64,000 nt of DNA from Clarkia xantiana subsp. parviflora (lineage: Eukaryota; Streptophyta; Magnoliopsida; Myrtales; Onagraceae), in the NCBI GenBank assembly GCA_036873135.1, contig JAPTYO010000009.1, positions 35,666,756 to 35,730,755 of the forward strand. The letters run 5' to 3'. Under the pieces are notes generated by a model. That model was not told where the DNA came from. It ran no database searches and saw nothing but the letters and a program-made list of their open reading frames with translations. The first letter of the stretch is position 1; each line of letters opens with the position of its first letter. The position numbers were made by a program, and so were the translations under genes. Below, piece after piece: positions 20,641 through 31,460 of the stretch.

Positions 20641-21610
20641 GACCCTCCCGATCCATCACAGCTAGCACGGAGGTCATCGAGCTGTTGATGGGGACACTTC
20701 GACCTTCGCGGTTATCCTTCTTCGGAGGACGCCTGTCCTCCCTTCTCTCGGGGCGACCACGGTTCCTACTTCCCTCCGACTTGTCGCTCCCTTTGCGATC
20801 ATCCGACAGCTTGGACGATGGCTTTCCTCTTCCCGACTTCGGAGGATCAAGCTCTCCGGCAGCAATCTTCGACTCCTGGACGTCGATTTGTTGTTTCACC
20901 CTCGCTTGCAGGGCTTCCATACTCCACACAGCCTTCGCGGCTACACTGTGCATCAGATCGGACCCATATGGAGCGGACAGGTTCCGAAGGAAAGTGCGGA
21001 TGGTCTCTCCCTCCGATATCTCCTCATCAATCTCCGCGGCACTCGCAGTGAACCGTTGGTAATAGTATGCCAATGATTCATCGGGTCTCTGCACCACCTG
21101 GGTCAGGGACCTTACACTCTTCAGGAGACGCCTCCGACCTTGATATTGCTTGATAAACCGATCGTGCATGTCCGCCCAGCACGTAATGCATCCTGGCGGG
21201 AGGCTGAAAAACCAAGTCATGGCCCTTTCTCCCAGAGTGATCGGGAACAGCGAACACACGAGGTCGTCGTTCGAGGTTCTACCCATGCAAGCCTGGACAT
21301 GTCTCTGAACATGGCGGACCGGGTCTCCTTCACTATCGTACTCCTTGATGGTCGGGATGCCCAGCCCTAGCGGGGCGACAGTATCCAACAGCCGCGGAAC
21401 AAAAGGATGAATGGATCGATCCCTCAGTTCCGATGTCATCTGCTTCTGATCGCCCATGCAGATGCTAACGATCTTCACCACCTGATCGGGGGTGATGGCG
21501 CCATTCAGGGGAATTGTTCTGTTTTGCACTGGTCTCGGGCCGTCGACCACGAATTTCTCTAGGTGCGCGGGTTCCTTACCCCTGTTCCTGGGTAGAACCT
21601 CCTGGACCTC
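20585..21610 (-). pseudogene. Gag capsid region of D
   Basis: Plant retrotransposon gag (capsid) domain: GDPVRHVQRHVQACMGR, MTWFFSLPPGCITCWADMHD, FIKQYQGRR, and PDESLAYYYQRFTASAAEID, followed by a basic tail (KSGRGKPSSKLSD..., RERRE-rich). No ATG opens this frame; it runs back to an in-frame TAG at 21611-21613. It is out of frame with the N-terminal gag piece, most simply through a length change in the G-run at about 21636-21651. The downstream end leaves the frame at 20585 while the zinc knuckle is read in the pol frame. The capsid would form the virus-like particle. Confidence 0.88.
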
Positions 21611-22049
21611 CTATTCTTCTGGGACCACCCTCGGGGGGGGGGGGGGGTGGAGGTAACTCTTCTCGCGGAGGCAACTCCTCCGTCCTCCTGGCAGCCTCTC
21701 TCTTGTCCAACAAGGCCTCCATGGCAGCCAAGAACATGGGCATAGCATCTGCTACTGCCTTGGCTAACTCCGAGTTCGAAGACGACCCTTCTTCCCTTCG
21801 CGGGACTCCTTCTCCTCTGCGCCCCACCGGGTTCAGGGGAACCTCGTCCTCCTCCCTTCGCGGGAAATCTTGCCTGTTTACCTCCGTGTCTCGGACTGAG
21901 ACCTCATAACCATCGCCATGCCCCCCTGTCTGGGAAAGAGCGGGGTTCTCACCTTGTTTAGCAACACGTTCCGGCAATGGGGAATTCATAGTTCCTGCGG
22001 GACGAGAACTGCCAGCCTGAACCTGCTTCTTCTTGCCACCACCGGCCAT
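21576..22049 (-). pseudogene. Gag N-terminal region of D
   Basis: Starts at the Met of MAGGGKKKQ, 38 nt after the primer site; the upstream open stretch back to 22103 runs through the primer site and has no Met. Acidic/arginine-rich low-complexity sequence with a short helix (SELAKAVADAMPMFLAAME), a proline run coded by the homopolymer, then a stop at 21576. The homopolymer shifts the frame; downstream codons make sense only in the next frame. Confidence 0.8.
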
Positions 22050-22086
22050 TGATCTGGTAGAAACTATCTTGACTTTTCGTAAGTTT

Positions 22087-22102
22087 CCCACAGACGACGC
22101 CA
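22087..22102 (-). promoter_or_regulatory. Primer-binding site of D
   Basis: Minus strand TGGCGTCGTCTGTGGG, one base inside the 5' LTR end. Differs from that of A and E by one base (TGGCGCC). Confidence 0.82.
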
Positions 22103-22103
22103 A

Positions 22104-22862
22104 TGTTGGATCACGGTCGAAGCTCCGTTATGTCCTTGACGGAATGCTCTGGACTCCTGGGCTGCGCGTAATCCTGCAAAAGGGGATGACCTGGGTGGTG
22201 ACCCAGAATCCCTCTCCGATGCTTAAATGAGTATATGATCAATGGGGTGGCAGCAGTAATCTAAGTGCGTATTAGATAATGTGTTTTCTGAGGTAGCTTC
22301 CTCCTTATATAGGAGGGGAAGTTACTCAGTTACCTGTGACCGTGATTGGCCTGTTTCGCCCATGATTCCGCATATCTCGCTACGATTCCGTATATCTCGT
22401 TCGGGATTCTGTATATCTCGCCCCACGCTCCGTGTATCTTACCCATACTCCGCGTATCTCGGGCACGTCTTGCGTATCTCGGGGAAGTTTATCTATATCT
22501 TTAACCGTCGTCCCACTACTCTATCTAGTAGGCTGGTTTCTCGGTCTTATCCTCTGATCACAAGTCCCAACTTCTGTCGGGGACTCCAGAGTTGTCTCCA
22601 TTCCAGGTCACCATCCAGGACCCTTTGTCTCACGAGACAGGTCCAGCCTCTGCGGGGCTTTTATCATCGGGGCCTTTACTAAGGCATATCGGGGCCTACT
22701 CAGAGGCTTCTTGTCGGGAGCATTTAGCTCATGTATCGGGGCCGCTATCGTCGGGACCCTTCATACTGGGCCTCTGGGCCTTCCAGGCTTTTCACGAGGC
22801 CCACTGGACCTACGCCGTCCATTGGCTGTTAACGGGGCTAACGATTACATCGGAACCCATCA
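22104..22862 (-). repeat. 5' LTR of element D
   Basis: 759 bp partner of 4910-5670, with about 15 substitutions and a 2-bp gap by eye. TATA-like CCTATATAAGG at about 22303-22315 and the GCATCGGAGAGGG/CTGGGT hairpin module at about 22172-22224. Right flank AATGT. Confidence 0.94.
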
Positions 22863-22867
22863 AATGT

Positions 22868-23430
22868 TACCGCGTGTTCTTTCAATTATTCGTTTCGGTG
22901 GAATGCCGAGCACTTGTCAGCTTGGTGCCCCCCAAGTTGCTTGGCAGTCTTCTCGCTGTTTCCTGATGGTTTCTATTACTTCATCTTCTGACAGTGATGC
23001 GCCTACTCGGACCATCCTTTCTGGCTCATCTATCTTGATTTCTTGTAATGCTTCAACAAGAGCAGGACGTACATGATCTACCCTTGGGTTTTCATCAATG
23101 ACGGGAATTCCGCTATTGTTTGTCTTGACATTATGTTGGAGTGCAAACTTGTAGCAGTCTTTTGATAGCTGCTGATCTCCCTTTATTTCACCAATTCCTG
23201 CCTTTGTTGGAAACTTGATCTTTTGGTATGATGTTGACGCTTATTATACCCCACTTGTTCATGGTTGTATACCCTGAGATTCCTTTATATGCGTCAGGGT
23301 TTTCTACGATCACGAACGGAACGCCCATTTGGAGTTGTTGCTCTCCTTCTCCTATTGTGCATTGCGCGGTGTTGAATTTAATGTGCTGGTTTTGCGATGT
23401 ATGCTTCATGTGTTCACTTTCAAGGGGCCT
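22868..23430 (-). pseudogene. Protease C-terminal half and second zinc knuckle of F
   Basis: 23188-23409 (minus) reads GVPFVIVENPDAYKGISGYT and NKWGIISV, the fold part of a Tat retropepsin after the active site. At about 22900-22960 the second zinc knuckle of family X is visible as C, QATWG, HQADKC, with the frame lost at a six-G run (C has five G). In C about 230 residues separate protease and this knuckle; here only about 230 bp do, so the second capsid-like segment is mostly deleted. Element D sits directly after the knuckle. Confidence 0.6.
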
Positions 23431-24330
23431 GGTTTATTTGATGTGTTTCTTCATACACTTGTGACTCTTCCCGAGGTTGTGTCTATGTGACGATTGTGCA
23501 CATGGTTGAGAGATGTTATACTGGTGGAATCCTCATCTTCTCCTTTGTTTTGGTCGAAGATTAGGTTTCGCTGTCGGCGTACGTTTTGAGTGGTACGATC
23601 CTTCTTGTGTTCTTGATAAGGGTAAACTTGCTGGATGTTGGAAATAATTCTCTAACTCTTTTTTCATGATGGGTTTGGCACAGGCGTGCGTATAACATAA
23701 GATCGTATCATGAATTCCTATCTTCCACAATGTTGATGACGTTGTCACTTGGGTGATGCCCCCGTCTTGTTTATTATTGCAGCGCGATTTTTAGTCTTGT
23801 GCGTATAGAATGCTTGAGGCTCCGTTGCATGGGGGATGTTGTATGACCTAAGCCGTTTGTTGTTCATAGTGCGATAGCTTGTGTTTTTGACGCAATTAAT
23901 ATGTGCGTAGTTGTTACTTGGCGTTATTCCAAGGTAGTATGCATGATATAGTAATGTACCTATGAAAGTAGATTTAACCTTCATTAGATATTTGGAGTTC
24001 GTACAACGAATTACAGGAAGGCGTCTACTGATCGCTCCTTTTGAAAAGTACTAAGGCTAATAAACATATGTTGTACTTAATCTAAAAAGACTTAAAGTAG
24101 ATATGCAAAAATGGAGATAAAGGGATTGATGATGTGTTTGTCGTCTTCATAGGTGATTTGTCGGCAAGTTGATTCTGCCACGTGCCACATAGTTCCTCAG
24201 TGCATCTATCGTGTTGAGCTCTTCAATCTCCACCTTTGTGGATGAACAAATGTTGGTGTTATGCCCCCCCCCCCCCCCCCAGTTTTATGGTGCTTGTACC
24301 GTTCTTCAACGTTCTTGTCAAGGAAGGCAG
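23431..24330. other. Spacer inside F
   Basis: No gene recognised. Contains an 18-base C-run (24263-24280), which may be a source of frame loss, and at 23835-23960 a stretch resembling 4435-4560 left of D (shared TGTATGAC, TATGTGCxTAGxT, TACTTGGC, TTCCA, GTAGTA in the same order). Where the active-site half of the protease should be, nothing clear remains. Confidence 0.4.
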
Positions 24331-24903
24331 TCATTGGCATAAGTGGACGGGGAAGTTTGTTTTCCGGGAGTTTGAAATTTGTTTCCTCCACCTTCGTGCT
24401 CCAAAGACTGTATAAGTTGTCATAATTGGTTCCATGAATGACATTGTTTTTTCCGCGCTTGGCAAGAGGTGGATTATCATTCGCCCTTTGCCTTGGTCGA
24501 CATACTTCTTCATTTTTCCTTTTAAGATTAAGCTGTTTACATGAAACCTTAATCCAACACAGCTTTCCGTCTCGTGGCCATACACTTCGTGATTTTCACA
24601 CCATTTGCTTTCATCTTTTCCCAATGGGCCCTTGTGGAAATTAGAGGGCTTTTTCCACAGCTTGGTCTCCTTTATCTCTTTCAAGATGACCGACAGCGGT
24701 GTGTTCAATGGAACACATTTGGCGAGATTGGTCTTTTTGAGCCTTTGGACGTCTGACTGGAATGACCTCTTTTGTTGCGGTTGTCTCTTTTCCCAGGAAG
24801 CGTCTATCTTTTTCTCAATTATTGCCTTAAAGGTTCTTGTTGTAAGTCCCGTGATTGGGACATCCATCATCATCGCCCGAGGTATCTGGGATAAATTCGA
24901 CAA
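24331..24903 (-). pseudogene. Gag C-terminal region with zinc knuckle (F)
   Basis: About 190 codons. VPLNTPLSVILKEIK, LWKKPSNFHK and a zinc knuckle CENHEVYGHETESC (C-x2-H-x4-H-x4-C) followed by LRFHVNSLILKGKMKKYVD match C residues 511-585 (FIPLNATPATVLREM ... CDNHEAYGHDTNEC ... GELKQFVD). The end (GARRWRKQ) corresponds to PRWRKRPRE before the protease of C. The capsid part is missing or unrecognisable upstream. Nucleic-acid-binding part of gag; fragment only. Confidence 0.82.
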
Positions 24904-25700
24904 CTTGCGACGAGCAAAGAGCTGCGCACGAGGTGTGCTCTTCAGGGGCTTTGATTTGGATGATTATCCAAACTGCACAGTGATTAAGGAAAAACTCAAA
25001 TTTCGGGGATAAAAATGATCACAACTTTTCTTACCTGGGTGTTGGATTTTTTCTAGTGGGTAAAGGTGCTCGCTATACGACTGGACCTACTGCATGTCCT
25101 GATTTTCCTGCTCCATCATGAACATCTGTCGGAAAGTAAATGCCCCATGCACTTCTGATGGAAGGCACCAACAATAATGTTTTCTTTGCTTGACATCTCA
25201 AATGCTCATTGATCGGCACATTAATCTTCTAGGGACGCTTGATGATCTTTTGATATTTTCCATCTTCGGACTTGTCTGATCTTAACGTGAGATGCCCCTT
25301 GGTTACCACTAACCGTTTAAACCTCACCGTAAAACGGATGTACGGCTTGGTTTGGGGACGCTTATGAATTCCACATATGGTAGGTGGAATTTTGACATGT
25401 AAGTTCTTTGGAGCAGTCACATTTCACGTGGTTGCGGCCTCGTCGAAGTGGTCGTCTGATCTGCAAAAAAAGAGTAGGGACACTCAAATCTCAATGAAAA
25501 AATCAAGTACAATTCATCATACCTGAGCATCGGATATTCCGAGTGCGCAATTTGTTCTTCGTGCAACTGGATGACTGCACGTTTTTTTATGTTGCCCCAT
25601 TTTGCCGACACAACTCGTGTGTGCAGGATACCTAACCAAGGGTACCTTAAAAGACCAGACACGAAAGATAGTATAAAGAATCAAATGAGTCATGCATGAT
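24904..25700 (-). other. Unrecognised minus-strand region with splice-like signals
   Basis: Three short minus-strand frames (25662-25417, 25420-25229, and upstream of 24903) joined by good splice-like sites: ATGCTCAG/GTATGATG and TTTTTTTGCAG/ATCAG near 25525 and 25463, CACCCAG/GTAAGAA near 25042. The peptide (KWGNIKKRAVIQLHEEQIAH, YPMLRYDEL) is not one I can assign. It could be the leader gene of G (Ogre-type elements have an extra ORF before gag) or the start of F. Confidence 0.3.
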
Positions 25701-27100
25701 TTTTCAGAAAACTTCTAATGTCATTCATTTCATAATTTTGATTACATTTCAGAAAGAATCAAAATTTATGATCTAAGGTGTTTTGCACTAGCTTGGAGTT
25801 TAATGAGTTCGCTGAGTGTACTATTTCAAAATGAAGTCTTTTCAAAAGGATTTTCTCGTCCTTTGTTTAAGCTCGAATAGTCACACTCAACTAAACATTT
25901 AAACTGTTTTTTTTTTCAAAAAATCAAAATCAAATCTCTTTTTTCAAAACGCTAGCTCATGCAAAGGTTGAGACGATATTGCCGAAAAAGTGCAATACAC
26001 CTTGGCTAAAAACGAATGACACTTTGAGTTTTTTTTTTTTTTAAAAATGCTCATGCATGCTCGAAAATTAAAGTTCTACTGTTAAGAAAGTTACAACTTA
26101 CAACCAGTTTACCTGAATGATATATATGTACAAAATGAAAAATTCAGGTAATTTTTTTTTAAAAAATAATGCAAATGCAATGCATATTTGGAATTAAAAG
26201 CTCAACAACTAAGAGAAGATTTATAATCTATCTAAAAACTTTTTTCCTAAAACAATGCCTATGAGATGTACATGAGATGAAAGTTGTACAGTTAAGAAAA
26301 CTTACAATCTTTATGAAAAGATTTTTTTTGTTTTTTTGTTTTTTTTGTGTTTTTTTTGTCTTTTTAACGAGGGAAAAAAAATGCATCTTGGTTGCTCAAG
26401 ATTAAAAAAAATCAGGTGATTTTTTTTTTTTAAGAATGCATAAATGCACAACAATAAATACAAGATGAAAACTTAAAAATAAAAGTTCCACAACTAAGAA
26501 AATTATAATTTACCTGAAAGGTCATTTCGAAAATAATGCATATATGATGCACATTTTAAAAAAAAATCAGGTAAAAGGTTTTTTTAAACAAAGAGCTCTA
26601 AAACTAAGAGAGCTTACAATCTAAAAAGATTTTTTTAAATTAATGCATACTGGATGCATTATTTAAAATAAAACAATTTAGGTAAAAAGTTTTTGAAATG
26701 ATGCATGTGGAATGCACGTTCGAAATTAGAGGCTCTAATAGCTAAAAAGGAATCACAATTTTTCTAAAATGTTTTTTTGCATGCGCGACGCGCTAACCAA
26801 AATCACAACATACCTGAAGAGTTTTTTTAAGAAAAAAAAAAAGAAATGCGTATGAAACGCAAGTTTGGAATAAAAAAAAAATTCAGGTAAGAGGTTTTTT
26901 AAAAAAAGTAATGCATACAAAATGCATGTTCGGAAAGAAAATTTCTAAATGTCTAACCACTTGGCTGAAATTTTTTTTTTTTTTAATGCAAGAAGATGAA
27001 TGTATGAGAATAAAAATTACACGGTTAAAAAAAACATACAGTTTTCATGACGACTCTTTTTTACAACAAAAAAAAAAACACGGATAAAACACAACATGTT
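25700..27100 (-). repeat. AT-rich diverged repeats, leader of G
   Basis: Homopolymer-laden sequence with a loosely repeated unit of roughly 100-130 bp: AACTAAGAAAACTTACAATC, then ACCTGAAA, then a run of T/A, then ATGCATxxxAATGCATG. Copies are visible near 26060, 26190, 26290, 26490, 26600, 26730, 26920 and 27010. No coding capacity. It fits the long untranslated 5' leader of a minus-strand element whose LTR starts at 27512. Confidence 0.5.
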
Positions 27101-27490
27101 AGGGGGTAAAAAAAATGTGTGGCTTTGCTCTACAAGGTAGGTTCCACTGATAGGTTCCCGACAAGGTGGTTTCCTCACCCCATCACAGGGATCATAAGAC
27201 CTTCACAAGCGAGTGGAGTTGTTCTGAGTCGTTCCGGCAGCTCGGCCGCGCGGTCGTACCCTTACTAACTCTCCTGGGTTCCTAGTTGCCATGGGTTTTA
27301 GACATTTTGGTGATTATTCTAAAGTGGATGTGTGAATTCAAATAATGCCACAAAAAAAAAATGTTAGTTGTAACTCTAAAAATATGTACCTGTCACACAA
27401 AAAACAAAGTTAGAATGGTGAAGATAATAAAATATAAAAACTCAAAAAACATGGCAATAAGCGAATATAATGAGCCCGAACCCTCTAAAT
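27101..27490 (-). other. 5' leader of G next to the primer site
   Basis: Higher GC than the repeats to the left; includes GTTCCGGCAGCTCGGCCGCG at 27230-27249. No gene recognised. Continuous with the primer site of the Ogre-like LTR. Confidence 0.4.
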
Positions 27491-27508
27491 TCCCCAGCAG
27501 AGTCGCCA
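27491..27508 (-). promoter_or_regulatory. Ogre-type primer-binding site (G)
   Basis: Minus strand TGGCGACTCTGCTGGGGA, three bases inside the LTR end. This sequence is the tRNA-Arg-type site known from Ogre elements and differs from the TGGCGCCGTCTGTGGG of A-E. Confidence 0.78.
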
Positions 27509-27511
27509 AAT

Positions 27512-28147
27512 TGTCGGACCCTAAAAATCTGACCTACGGCGAATTACGTTTTGAAAACGTGGACTTTGAAAAGAGTCGCCACTAGTTAATTATTAGGCTA
27601 ACTAGAATCCTAAATTACCTAAGCGAATAACTAATTAAACACCTAGGTATTAAATCGGTCTACGATCAGAAATACGAGTTCGGGGGTTCTATTACGAATT
27701 AAAACTCATGGAATTAATCACGCCCTTTCGGTACTCAATTCACAAATTTGCCAATTTCACTATTTGAACACATGTCACAAATTAATCTAACTATGCCAAG
27801 ATTTAATTAAATTACTATCATGTGCAAAATATTATCTAAGTCTAAAAATAAATTATTATCTACAACTCTTATTTAGAATAAAATCTAAAATACTAAAATT
27901 ATCTAACATGCTTAAATCGAAACATAACCTAATATATACATACATAATTCACACAACCAAATTTAACCAATTACATCTAAATTACCTAATAAAAAAATAA
28001 TGATAAAAAAATATAATAAATAAATAATAAAAAAATTAAAAATTAAAATAAAAAAAGAACTTCACACGGCTCACCTAGGGTGGATGGTGGTGGGCTGGCC
28101 AATCAGGCGGCCGGAGGTCAGAATCGGGTGGCGGGTGCGGTCACCGG

Positions 28148-28182
<35 letters not shown>

Positions 28183-28636
28183 AGACTGCCACCGGCGGAA
28201 GAAGAAAAAAACGGGAAAGAAATGAAAAGAAAAAAAAAAGCTTTTACACTACAAGACAAAAATGCACAGGTTACTAGAAAAGTATTATTATTATTGCTGA
28301 ATTAATTTTCTGTGTGTTTTTACATTGACAAGGGGTCCTTTTATAGCTAGTCTAGACCCTAATATTAGGAAAACAACATATTTGCTCTAATAATATACAA
28401 TAAATCCGAAGATTACACAATATATATTTATAAATATTGCCATAAATATATATTATATATTTTCTGAATTTTACATAATATTTAGTGCATATATATTATC
28501 CTAATTTGAGTTAAACCTATTTTTAGCAACCTCGTGACCTTTTATATCCAGATACTTCCTTTTTTTAAAACGCGTTACACATAACATTTTTAACGTGTTA
28601 TATACGTGTCACGCGTACCAAAATTAGGTGTTTACA
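27512..28636 (-). repeat. 5' LTR of an Ogre-like element (G)
   Basis: 1125 bp; minus strand TGTAAACACCTAATTTTGG ... TTTTAGGGTCCGACA (TG...CA). The terminal part with GAGTCGCCACTAG and the adjoining primer site are typical of Ogre-type Tat LTRs. It contains a run of about 34 A (28147-28180) inside a GC-rich block, and a long AT-rich part. No partner LTR in the window, so solo or truncated element. Short poly-lysine frames at 28080-28305 come from the A-run. Confidence 0.78.
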
Positions 28637-28800
28637 CATCAAATATGACAGAATCAAGCAAAGTCATACATTTCCTCCTACATCTAAATCTATGGACTAG
28701 ATCATGCCATTAAAATCCATTGATTGCGTAGTTCCAAGAACGAACCGGGTATAAATCTTATTTTATCACTCCATTGAATGAAAAAAACTATAATGATAAT
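28637..28800. other. Flank between G and A
   Basis: Target sequence into which A inserted; last five bases ATAAT are the target duplicate. No gene recognised; it continues at 61828. Confidence 0.7.
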
Positions 28801-29339
28801 TGTTGGGTTATGATTAAAACTCGATATTAAGCATAAGAGTCGAGTACGTTTAAAAGGCAGGGAAAGAAGAATCGTTGACCATTCTCACGCGTCTTAACGA
28901 GGCGAGGATAAAAGGTCGATGACAACTTATGAAAGCTTCCTCAGTAAGAAACACTTAGCTGGAGACCTACTTGTCACCAGCTAACTGCTCACCGTCTCAC
29001 TCAGCCAATCACAGAAGAGGAACCATCGCCCCTCAGCTACCAATCAGGGCATAGCAGCCGCCTTTTTGAAAGTCGGTAACTTATCTCTATAAACAGGGAC
29101 TGTTTCTATTTACGCCAGGACATTCAATCAGTTCTAAATACGTTCATATATTATTACTCTCAAATCCATTAATGACTTAAGCTTCGGAGTGGAATCAGGG
29201 GCCATCCCCACCCCTTTTTCAGGTTATCGCCCCACATAACCTCTTAGAGGAAAACTTAGCGTTCGTGAGAGCTAAGTCTGAGGCGATACTTGGAATTCCA
29301 TTCCCCGAAGTTCAAGGCCACGTCATTTTGATCCCAACA
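28801..29339 (+). repeat. 5' LTR of element A
   Basis: 539 bp, TGTTGGGTTATG...GATCCCAACA. Shorter by 312 bp than the 3' LTR because five of six 57-bp repeats are missing between CAACTTATGAA and AGCTTCCTC (about 28940). TATA-like CTCTATAAACAG at about 29085-29096. Module CTTCGGAGTGGAATC, stem AGGGG/CCCCT, then TTTTTCAGG at about 29180-29223. Confidence 0.95.
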
Positions 29340-29341
29340 TT

Positions 29342-29357
29342 TGGCGCCGTCTGTGGG
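29342..29357 (+). promoter_or_regulatory. Primer-binding site of A
   Basis: TGGCGCCGTCTGTGGG, two bases after the LTR; identical to that of E. Confidence 0.86.
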
Positions 29358-29445
29358 AAACGGAGATCAAAAGGTCATGGCACCACCAAGAAATCAAACA
29401 AGATAAAGTCAAACACAGATAGCCGAAGGTATACTCCAAGGACCA

Positions 29446-30204
29446 AACGAGACCTTGGAAGATTACTTTAGGCGATTCCAAGGAGGATATACGGGAGGCG
29501 AGCTCTTAGAGAGCGAAACCATCCGGGCATTCTTCAGGGGGTTAGGATCCCAGTCTCGATCCTTAACCCTCACTCAAGCCATAACTCCGGTGAGAAGCCT
29601 GGAAGGATTAATACAACTTGTTAACCATCGTATGGACATAGAGCGAGCACAGAGGGGGAGATGGATGGCGGAGGGTATATTCTAAGGGTCGGACGAAACC
29701 CTGGAAAATTACTCTAGGCGATTCCAAGAAGGTTATACCGGAGGCGAACTCATGGAGGGAGAGGCCATTCGAATGTTCTTTATAGGATTGGGAGTTCAAT
29801 CTCGACCTCGGGCCCTCACTCAACACATGGAGCCAGTAAGAAATATGGAGGAACTAGAAGAGAGAGTAAACTTCTACATGGAAATACAGCAACCTCAAAG
29901 GAATCGTCGCCTCCAACAAAGGCATCCAGAGAGTAGGGGCGAAAGCTCATCTCAACGAGAGATCTCGTCTAGAGAATTCCGGCGAACTCAGCAAAGGTTA
30001 GAGAGATTTCATTTAAATGAGGAAAGTCGATATTCTACTCCATGTTGTGAGCACTACCGGCAAGAGGGGCATAACATGGAGGATTGCCTCCTCGAAAAAA
30101 GAGAATTAGAATTCATGAGAAGGGAAATCCAACGCCACCATCGACGTCGCTCTCACGAGTCAAGGAGATGGAGAACGCCCCGGGGAATGATATCAACATC
30201 CTAG
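29446..30204 (+). pseudogene. Shortened gag of A with duplicated capsid end
   Basis: Two tandem copies of the same capsid C-terminal segment: ETLEDYFRRFQGGYTGGELL at about 29449 and ETLENYSRRFQEGYTGGELM at about 29697, each followed by an IRxFFxGLG and a helical VxxxxxLE block. The first ends in a TAA at 29683-29685. The second continues to a zinc knuckle CEHYRQEGHNMEDC (the His usual at position 4 is at 3) and a basic tail. Only about 90 nt lie between primer site and first copy; the ATG at 29376 (MAPPRNQTR) meets a stop after nine codons, so the gag N-terminus and most of the capsid were lost. Frame leaves pol at about 30190. Confidence 0.82.
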
Positions 30205-31460
30205 CTGGAGGATTCGCAGCAGGAGGAGAAGTAAGCTCGGCCAGGGACCAATACGCTGCCCGTTGCACTCCAATAAGCCCCTTGAAAAGGCCGAGAGAAT
30301 TGGAACCAGTGGCGATTACCTTCTCAATGGAAGATCTATCGGAGACCTCTCAGCCTCATGAGGATGCATTAGTAATCACCGCTCAAATCAATGACAAGGA
30401 GGTTAAAAGGATACTGGTGAATGGAGGAAGCTCCACAGACGTAATCGCCTTCAATGTTCTTGCCGCCATGGGATACAAAAGAAAAGATCTGCAAGAGATG
30501 ACTTCACCTTTGGTGGGATTCGCGGGAAGGACGACTTATCCCTTAGGGGCAATACAACTCCCCGTAATCCTAGGGCGAGGATGGAAAGCCTTGCACCTAA
30601 AAATTCGCTTTGTGGTAGTCGATCAGATCCACGACTACAATGCGATATTAGGGAGAACCACTCTCAATCCCAACCATATAATACCTTCCACCGTTCATCA
30701 AGTCATGAGATTCCCTACCCATCATGGGTTAGGAGAAGTCTGGGGCGATCAAGAAACCTCTCGACAATGCTACGTCGACCTCCTCAGAAGATCAAGTCAA
30801 AGGGAAACCCTCTCCATCGTTACAGATGAGGACCCTCGAGAGGAGGGAGGACGACCGGCCCCGATGGAAGAATTAGTCGAAATCGTCCTAGAAGGGAAGG
30901 AGAAGAAAGTGAAGATTGGAGCAGCCTTACCCCCGGAGATAGCCCAGAGAATAACTTTCCTCTTAAGGGAATACAAGGAACTATTCGCCTGGGAACCCAG
31001 CGACATGCCATGGATAAATCCAGAAATTATCTCTCACGAGCTAAGGATAGATCCCGCCATCAAACCCATAGCCCAGAAGAGAAGATCTATGGGGGCAGAA
31101 AAGAAAGCCGCAATCCGCCAAGAGGTCGGAAAATTAGTGGAAGCAGGTTTCGTCAAAGAAATACGATTCCAAACTTGGGTCGCCAACCCGGTCTTGGTAA
31201 AGAAATCCAACCAAAGATGGAGGATGTGTGTCGATTTTCGAGATCTCAACAAAGCATGTCCAAAAGATTCCTTTCCTCTTCCAAGGATTGATCAGTTAGT
31301 CGACGCCACTTCAGGACATGAACTCTTAAGCTTCATGGACACCTATTCTGGGTATAATCAAATACGAATGCATCCCAAGGATGAGGCTCATACGGCGTTC
31401 TATGCTGACAGCGACATCTATCACTACACCGTCATGCCGTTTGGTTTAATAAAGGCATGA
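30186..31460 (+). pseudogene. Protease and RT N-terminal part of A
   Basis: Open in the phase that begins NDINILAGGFAAGG. Retropepsin: the active-site motif reads LVNGGSSTD; the codon at 30420-30422 is AAT, so the catalytic Asp is Asn (D and C have LIDGGSS / LVDGGSS). The protease tail ILGRTTLNPNHIIPSTVHQ follows. RT from about 31040: KPIAQKRRSMGAEKKAA, RWRMCVDFRDLNKACPKDSF, FMDTYSGYNQI, MPFGLIKA. A TGA at 31458-31460 replaces the Gly codon of the conserved NAGATYQR stretch. Dead protease and truncated RT. Confidence 0.92.

Larger units (their letters stand above)
4910..22862 (-). mobile_element. Tat-lineage Ty3/gypsy retrotransposon D, split by E
   Basis: Minus-strand element with LTRs 22104-22862 (5') and 4910-5670 (3'), primer site 22087-22102, polypurine tract 5671-5693, flanks AATGG/AATGT. 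Order along the minus strand: gag (22049-20585, broken), zinc knuckle, protease, RT, RNase H, archaeal-type RNase H (20640-17845), integrase (17848-16901 and 7303-6959), tandem arrays (6960-5979), 3' LTR. Element E (7304-16895) interrupts the integrase; removing it and one CCATC copy makes the integrase frame continuous. Without E the element is about 8.4 kb. The LTRs differ by roughly 15 substitutions by eye (about 2%). Frameshifts and a stop in gag, one frameshift before integrase and loss of the integrase C-terminus make it inactive now. Confidence 0.93.
1394..25010 (-). mobile_element. Old X-like LTR retrotransposon remnant F, split by D
   Basis: Minus-strand element recognised by a 3' LTR (1394-2060), an adjacent polypurine tract (2061-2077) and, to the right of element D, a damaged gag (24331-24903), protease (23188-23409) and second zinc knuckle (about 22900-22960). 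D (4910-22862) is inserted just after the second zinc knuckle; flanks read AATGG on the left and AATGT on the right, a 5-bp duplication with one change. Layout and protein fragments match family X (B, C, E). No matching 5' LTR was found, so the right end is uncertain, and about 25010 is only where recognisable gag-associated sequence stops. RT and integrase are absent on both sides of D. Confidence 0.6.

Noticed and set aside
28080..28305. Poly-lysine/poly-phenylalanine frames
   Set aside because: Translation of the A-run inside the G LTR.
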